A stretch of 64,000 nt of DNA. Origin: Tetragenococcus sp041859945 (GTDB taxonomy: Bacteria > Bacillota > Bacilli > Lactobacillales > Enterococcaceae). The stretch is from contig JBFLGC010000001.1 in the NCBI GenBank assembly GCA_041859945.1, positions 1 through 64,000 on the forward strand, written 5' to 3'. Shown one piece after another: positions 60,929-64,000 of the stretch (the stretch's first letter is position 1; every line of letters begins with the position of its first letter). A program made the position numbers and the translations under genes. Under the pieces are notes generated by a model that was not told the origin of the DNA, searched no databases, and saw only the letters and a list, made by a program, of their open reading frames with translations.

Positions 60929-62323
60929 TCAAAGTTCACCAGAAAAAGTGACTGAGCCTTGGATAACTTTTAGCGTGATAGGCTGATTTTTACTTTTATA
61001 AATACGATTAGATAAGGCTTTGTCGCCACAATAAACCACTACAATGGCCTCTTCTTTGACGATTTTTAAAGGAACTTTGCCATTGATATTCAGTGAATTT
61101 TGACTAAGTGGTCGAGATTTTTCAAAATGATCCACAGATGTATTATAATAACTCATCGATTGTGCTGCAAAATCAAGTAAAATAGTATTTCCGTCTGAAA
61201 GTTCTAGAATGATTTTGCTATTTTCATCCTTCAATTCGATATTTCCCTGAATGACTACTTGAGAAACTTCATCAAATGTATAACTTTCACCTTCTGAAAG
61301 CGTCAATTCAGGTAGTTTTTCAACAAAATTTTTTGTGTTGATACTAGTAGGAAGCGCGACCTTTACATTTTCATTTGATAACTGTAATTCGTGGACCGCT
61401 AGATTTCCTGCCCAATTATAGCCAAAGCGATCATCATGTTGCTCTTTTGTCGGGATCCAACCGACCACATACAAATGATCAGCATCGGACACTAAACGTC
61501 CAGCATAAAAACCAGCACCATCAAGGGCATCTTGTCCCAAATCAACACTTTTTTCAAATGGTCCTTGACTACTTTCGGCCCATCGATAATGCACCACTCG
61601 TTGATTCCATTGGTCTGAAAAGGCCAAAATCCACTTCCCTTCAAAGTAAACAAGCGAGGGACACTCAAGATTGGCATCATTACCTAAATCATTTTGGAAA
61701 AAGATACCTTCATCCTGCCAATTGGTGAGATCTGCTGAAGTATACTTGGCGATCACACCTATTCCGTTTGCTCTAGTAGTGATCAACATCCAGTATTGCT
61801 GCTTCTCGTCATTCCAAAAAACATAGGGATCACGAAAATCATTTTTTTCATAGTTATTGCTAGCAAAAAAGCCTTCTTCAGGAAACTTTTGCCATTTTTC
61901 TCCATCTTTACTAGTAGCATGCAAAATTATCTCTTTAGGCGTTAGCTCATCATTATGCCCCGTATAAAATGCATGATACAGACCTCGCTCATCTCGAATG
62001 ACTGAACCAGTACCCAAGGCGCGTTCTGGACTATCCACTTCATTTACAAAAGGAAGTACCTCGCCAATATTTTCATAATGATAAAAATCATTGGTTTTTA
62101 TTAAACTAAATGGATGGAACCCGATCTGTCCATCACGAAGATCTTCTAAATAATAGATCTGAAAATTTTCTCCGTCAAAGTAAGACATTGGATCACCCAC
62201 AAAGCCTGTTTCTGTTTTGGGATAGATTGCGATGATCTCTTCTTTTTGTTGTCTCATGTAAAAAATGCCTCCTGCTATAATTAATAAAAGAGACGCAAGG
62301 GCAACGATGATTTTCTTTGTCAC
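60929..62323 (-). CDS. Membrane-anchored GH32 family fructan/sucrose hydrolase
   Basis: 464 residues, GTG start with AAGGAG eight bases upstream. An N-terminal hydrophobic anchor (IIVALASLLLIIAGGIFY) suggests attachment outside the membrane. The five-bladed propeller is seen in VGDPMSYFDGE (nucleophile region; the usual Asn-Asp-Pro reads Gly-Asp-Pro), NDFRDPYVFW (transition-state stabiliser) and LECPSLVYFEGKW (acid/base). The C-terminal part is the beta-sandwich. It would release fructose from fructans or sucrose, passing it to the ScrK kinase. The substrate is not decided. Confidence 0.82.
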   Translation of the reverse strand: MTKKIIVALASLLLIIAGGIFYMRQQKEEIIAIYPKTETGFVGDPMSYFDGENFQIYYLEDLRDGQIGFHPFSLIKTNDFYHYENIGEVLPFVNEVDSPERALGTGSVIRDERGLYHAFYTGHNDELTPKEIILHATSKDGEKWQKFPEEGFFASNNYEKNDFRDPYVFWNDEKQQYWMLITTRANGIGVIAKYTSADLTNWQDEGIFFQNDLGNDANLECPSLVYFEGKWILAFSDQWNQRVVHYRWAESSQGPFEKSVDLGQDALDGAGFYAGRLVSDADHLYVVGWIPTKEQHDDRFGYNWAGNLAVHELQLSNENVKVALPTSINTKNFVEKLPELTLSEGESYTFDEVSQVVIQGNIELKDENSKIILELSDGNTILLDFAAQSMSYYNTSVDHFEKSRPLSQNSLNINGKVPLKIVKEEAIVVVYCGDKALSNRIYKSKNQPITLKVIQGSVTFSGEL

Positions 62324-62342
62324 ATTCTACTCCTTCCTATTG

Positions 62343-62379
62343 ACAACAAAAGACATCTCTCTCAGATGTCTTTTGTTGT
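62343..62379 (-). terminator. Long hairpin overlapping the lacI stop
   Basis: A 16-bp perfect stem ACAACAAAAGACATCT / AGATGTCTTTTGTTGT with a 5-nt loop, including the last codons of the regulator gene. It lacks a strong T-run, so it may be a terminator or a processing site. Confidence 0.6.
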
Positions 62380-63336
62380 ACCGCCATCACCAAAGAAAAC
62401 TGGCAATACCGTTCGTTTTTCTACCTTTTTATCGTTAATAACTTCAATCAACAAATTGACCGCTTGCTCAGCCATTTGTTGAACCGGTTGAACGATCGTA
62501 GAAACTAAATAAGGTGCGTCCTCTTTTAAACGTTGACCATCAAAACCGATGACTTGAACTTCTTCTGGTACTTTTCTACCACTTTCTTGCAGCACCTTAC
62601 AAACATCGATCGCCATAGAATCATTGATAGTAAAGATTCCATCGATCTCTGCATATTCAGTTAAAAAAGCATGTAGTTTTTCTGGCATATTTTCCAATGG
62701 TTCCAACAAGTCTAAAACATGATAATCGATCTGATTCTTTTGACAAACTTTTTCAAAAGATTTACGACGATTCCTAGTTTCATTCGGAGTTTCTTGATAA
62801 CCGCCAATATAAGCTAGGTGTTGGCACCCACGTTTCAGCAGTTCCTTAACAGCTAATCGGCCTCCTGCTTCATTATCAGCTGTAACATAAATAACATCTT
62901 CGGTAAAATAGCGATCGATGCTGACAAAAGGTAATTGACTAGAAACATACTCATCGATATCTGAATAAGTAATCCCGATGATTCCATCCACTTTATTTTG
63001 CGTGACCATTTGGATATATTCTTTTTCCTTCTCAGCATCTCCACTTGAATTACATAGATAAAGTTTATAATGCTGTTTGGCTAAACTAGTTTCTACATAA
63101 AAAGCAAATTCTGAAAAAAAAGGATGCCAGACATTAGGGATGATCAAGGCAATGGTATAGGTACGATTGGTTTTTAGACCACGAGCATAATAATTTGGTT
63201 GATAATCCAACTCTTCGATCGCTTGTTCCACTTTTTTTCTTGTTTTATCTTTCACAGGTCCATCATTTAAGACCCGAGATACCGTACCAACACCTACACC
63301 AGCCAATTTAGCAACATCTTTCATCGTAGCTTTCAT
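62362..63336 (-). CDS. LacI family transcriptional regulator of sucrose/fructan genes
   Basis: 324 residues from ATG 63336, nine bases after GGAGG; an ATG directly adjacent to that site (63345) is spaced too closely. The helix-turn-helix is MKDVAKLAGVGVGTVSRVLN, followed by a periplasmic-binding-like sensor domain (IALIIPNVWHPFFSEFAFYV). The neighbouring GH32 genes and fructokinase suggest a ScrR/SacR-like repressor of sugar genes; the inducer is likely fructose or a fructose phosphate. Confidence 0.92.
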   Translation of the reverse strand: MKATMKDVAKLAGVGVGTVSRVLNDGPVKDKTRKKVEQAIEELDYQPNYYARGLKTNRTYTIALIIPNVWHPFFSEFAFYVETSLAKQHYKLYLCNSSGDAEKEKEYIQMVTQNKVDGIIGITYSDIDEYVSSQLPFVSIDRYFTEDVIYVTADNEAGGRLAVKELLKRGCQHLAYIGGYQETPNETRNRRKSFEKVCQKNQIDYHVLDLLEPLENMPEKLHAFLTEYAEIDGIFTINDSMAIDVCKVLQESGRKVPEEVQVIGFDGQRLKEDAPYLVSTIVQPVQQMAEQAVNLLIEVINDKKVEKRTVLPVFFGDGGTTKDI

Positions 63337-63421
63337 CGCATTCATCCTCCATCGCTTATTAGAAACAGTATAACGAAGAATAAATTAAAATTCTAGCATT
63401 ATTCTACCTAAAACTTTCATT

Positions 63422-64000
63422 TCAAACGGTTAGATGGCTCATTTTTAGTTCCGTTATTACCACTTTGCCTTCACTGTGCAGCGATACTTCTTTTCCTTTT
63501 GCGATTTCGTAAAAAGTTATTGTCATAGTCTGCTTATCATTGACAAACAATTCTAAAGAGCTAGTATCACGGAACATTTCAAGTTTCAGTTTTCCATCGA
63601 TCAAACGTACATCCATCGAACGAGCTACAAGCTGTGGCTCTTCATTACCGCAGATCAAATGTCCCACATTTTCCCTACTGATCGTAAGTAATTGCTTGGC
63701 TTTATTATAAATGATTTTTAGTGCAGCCATTTCATTTTTTGCCACTTGAATTGCTAAACTGGCACCGTCAGAAAAATCTGCTTCTAGCTCGATGACCACA
63801 TTATCGCCAAGATCTTGAGTCAAACAATAGGGATCATCTTTGAGCACTAAATGATGCAATTCTTTTTCGTTCACCATGTTTTCATAAACAAAGGAGACTG
63901 GAACTTGAGTCAAACACTGATTTTTTACGTGCAACTGCCGTGGCAGAGTCATCGCTCCAGACCAGTTATGGCCCAAATCGTGGGGGGGCCTCGTTCGGTC
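63422..64000 (-). CDS. GH32 beta-fructosidase, C-terminal part cut by the window edge
   Basis: The visible 192 residues carry the end of the propeller (LGHNWSGAMTLPRQLHV) and the beta-sandwich with FRDTSSLELFVNDKQTMT, as in sucrose 6-phosphate hydrolases and related GH32 enzymes. The catalytic Asp and Glu motifs lie beyond the edge. The last 25 bases contain a run of seven G and give residues that do not look like the family, so the edge may be unreliable. It is transcribed toward the LacI gene. Confidence 0.8.
   Translation of the reverse strand, partial: DRTRPPHDLGHNWSGAMTLPRQLHVKNQCLTQVPVSFVYENMVNEKELHHLVLKDDPYCLTQDLGDNVVIELEADFSDGASLAIQVAKNEMAALKIIYNKAKQLLTISRENVGHLICGNEEPQLVARSMDVRLIDGKLKLEMFRDTSSLELFVNDKQTMTITFYEIAKGKEVSLHSEGKVVITELKMSHLTV

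Noticed and set aside
1..64000. tRNA, rRNA, prophage or conjugative element
   Set aside because: No cloverleaf with CCA end, rRNA signature, integrase, phage structural or transfer gene was seen.

Overview
The window comes from a low-to-moderate GC Gram-positive bacterium, most likely an Enterococcus or close relative. The evidence is gene content and order: PepN and PepO peptidases, adjacent XpaC and TelA, the NUDIX–MacP-like–MtnN trio, cysteine desulfurase–DUF1831–MnmA, Mpg–DUF3013–PrmA–Rel–Dtd, a RarA gene followed by a probable 6S RNA, strong AGGAGG-type ribosome binding sites and many short hairpin terminators. I see no tRNA or rRNA gene, CRISPR array, prophage or conjugation gene.

Layout. 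0.1-1.8 kb: a decayed ABC exporter gene with three in-frame stops and a frameshifting 25-bp tandem duplication, followed by a 42-bp intergenic repeat array. 1.9-14.4 kb (all minus strand): pepN, an unknown small gene, mnmA, a self-contained block (LytTR regulator, soluble GHKL kinase, two ABC exporter half-transporters), DUF1831, cysteine desulfurase and prs. The block lies between DUF1831 and mnmA, genes that are usually close together in relatives. A LytTR-type direct repeat (9-12-9 bp) precedes the two transporter genes. 14.4-26 kb: a C39-like protein, acetyltransferase, pepO, mtnN/macP-like/NUDIX, xpaC-telA, an amino acid permease, a phosphohexomutase and a DUF1576 membrane protein. 26.7-31.3 kb: a heterodimeric multidrug ABC exporter next to a divergent AraC-type regulator. 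31.3-38.2 kb: pckA with a possible cre site on its promoter, ogt, a 53-residue gene, a FtsX-type permease/ATPase/PASTA-protein operon, and an intergenic region with nested hairpins. 38.2-43.8 kb: dtd, rel, a candidate type I toxin-antitoxin locus, prmA, DUF3013 and mpg.

43.9-49.7 kb is a complete peptide-antibiotic sensing and resistance module of the BceRSAB type in which all four genes are broken. The permease gene also carries a 1497-bp insertion sequence with 17-bp inverted repeats and a 4-bp target duplication. 49.8-59 kb: a small OB-fold-like gene, rarA, probable 6S RNA, psiE, uspA, an ABC-2-type exporter pair, a Cof-type HAD phosphatase, an aldo-keto reductase, and two + strand genes. 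59-64 kb is a sucrose/fructan cluster: AraC regulator, ROK fructokinase, membrane-anchored GH32 enzyme, LacI regulator, and a second GH32 gene cut by the window edge.

Two themes stand out. First, several unrelated intergenic regions (1.75, 15.1, 17.9, 33.2, 38.0 and 56.7 kb) hold short tandem arrays with a nearly constant 41-43 bp period. Second, gene decay is concentrated in peptide-antibiotic and export functions while neighbouring housekeeping genes are intact. All calls are from reading the sequence. No database search was possible, so family names rest on remembered motifs and gene order.
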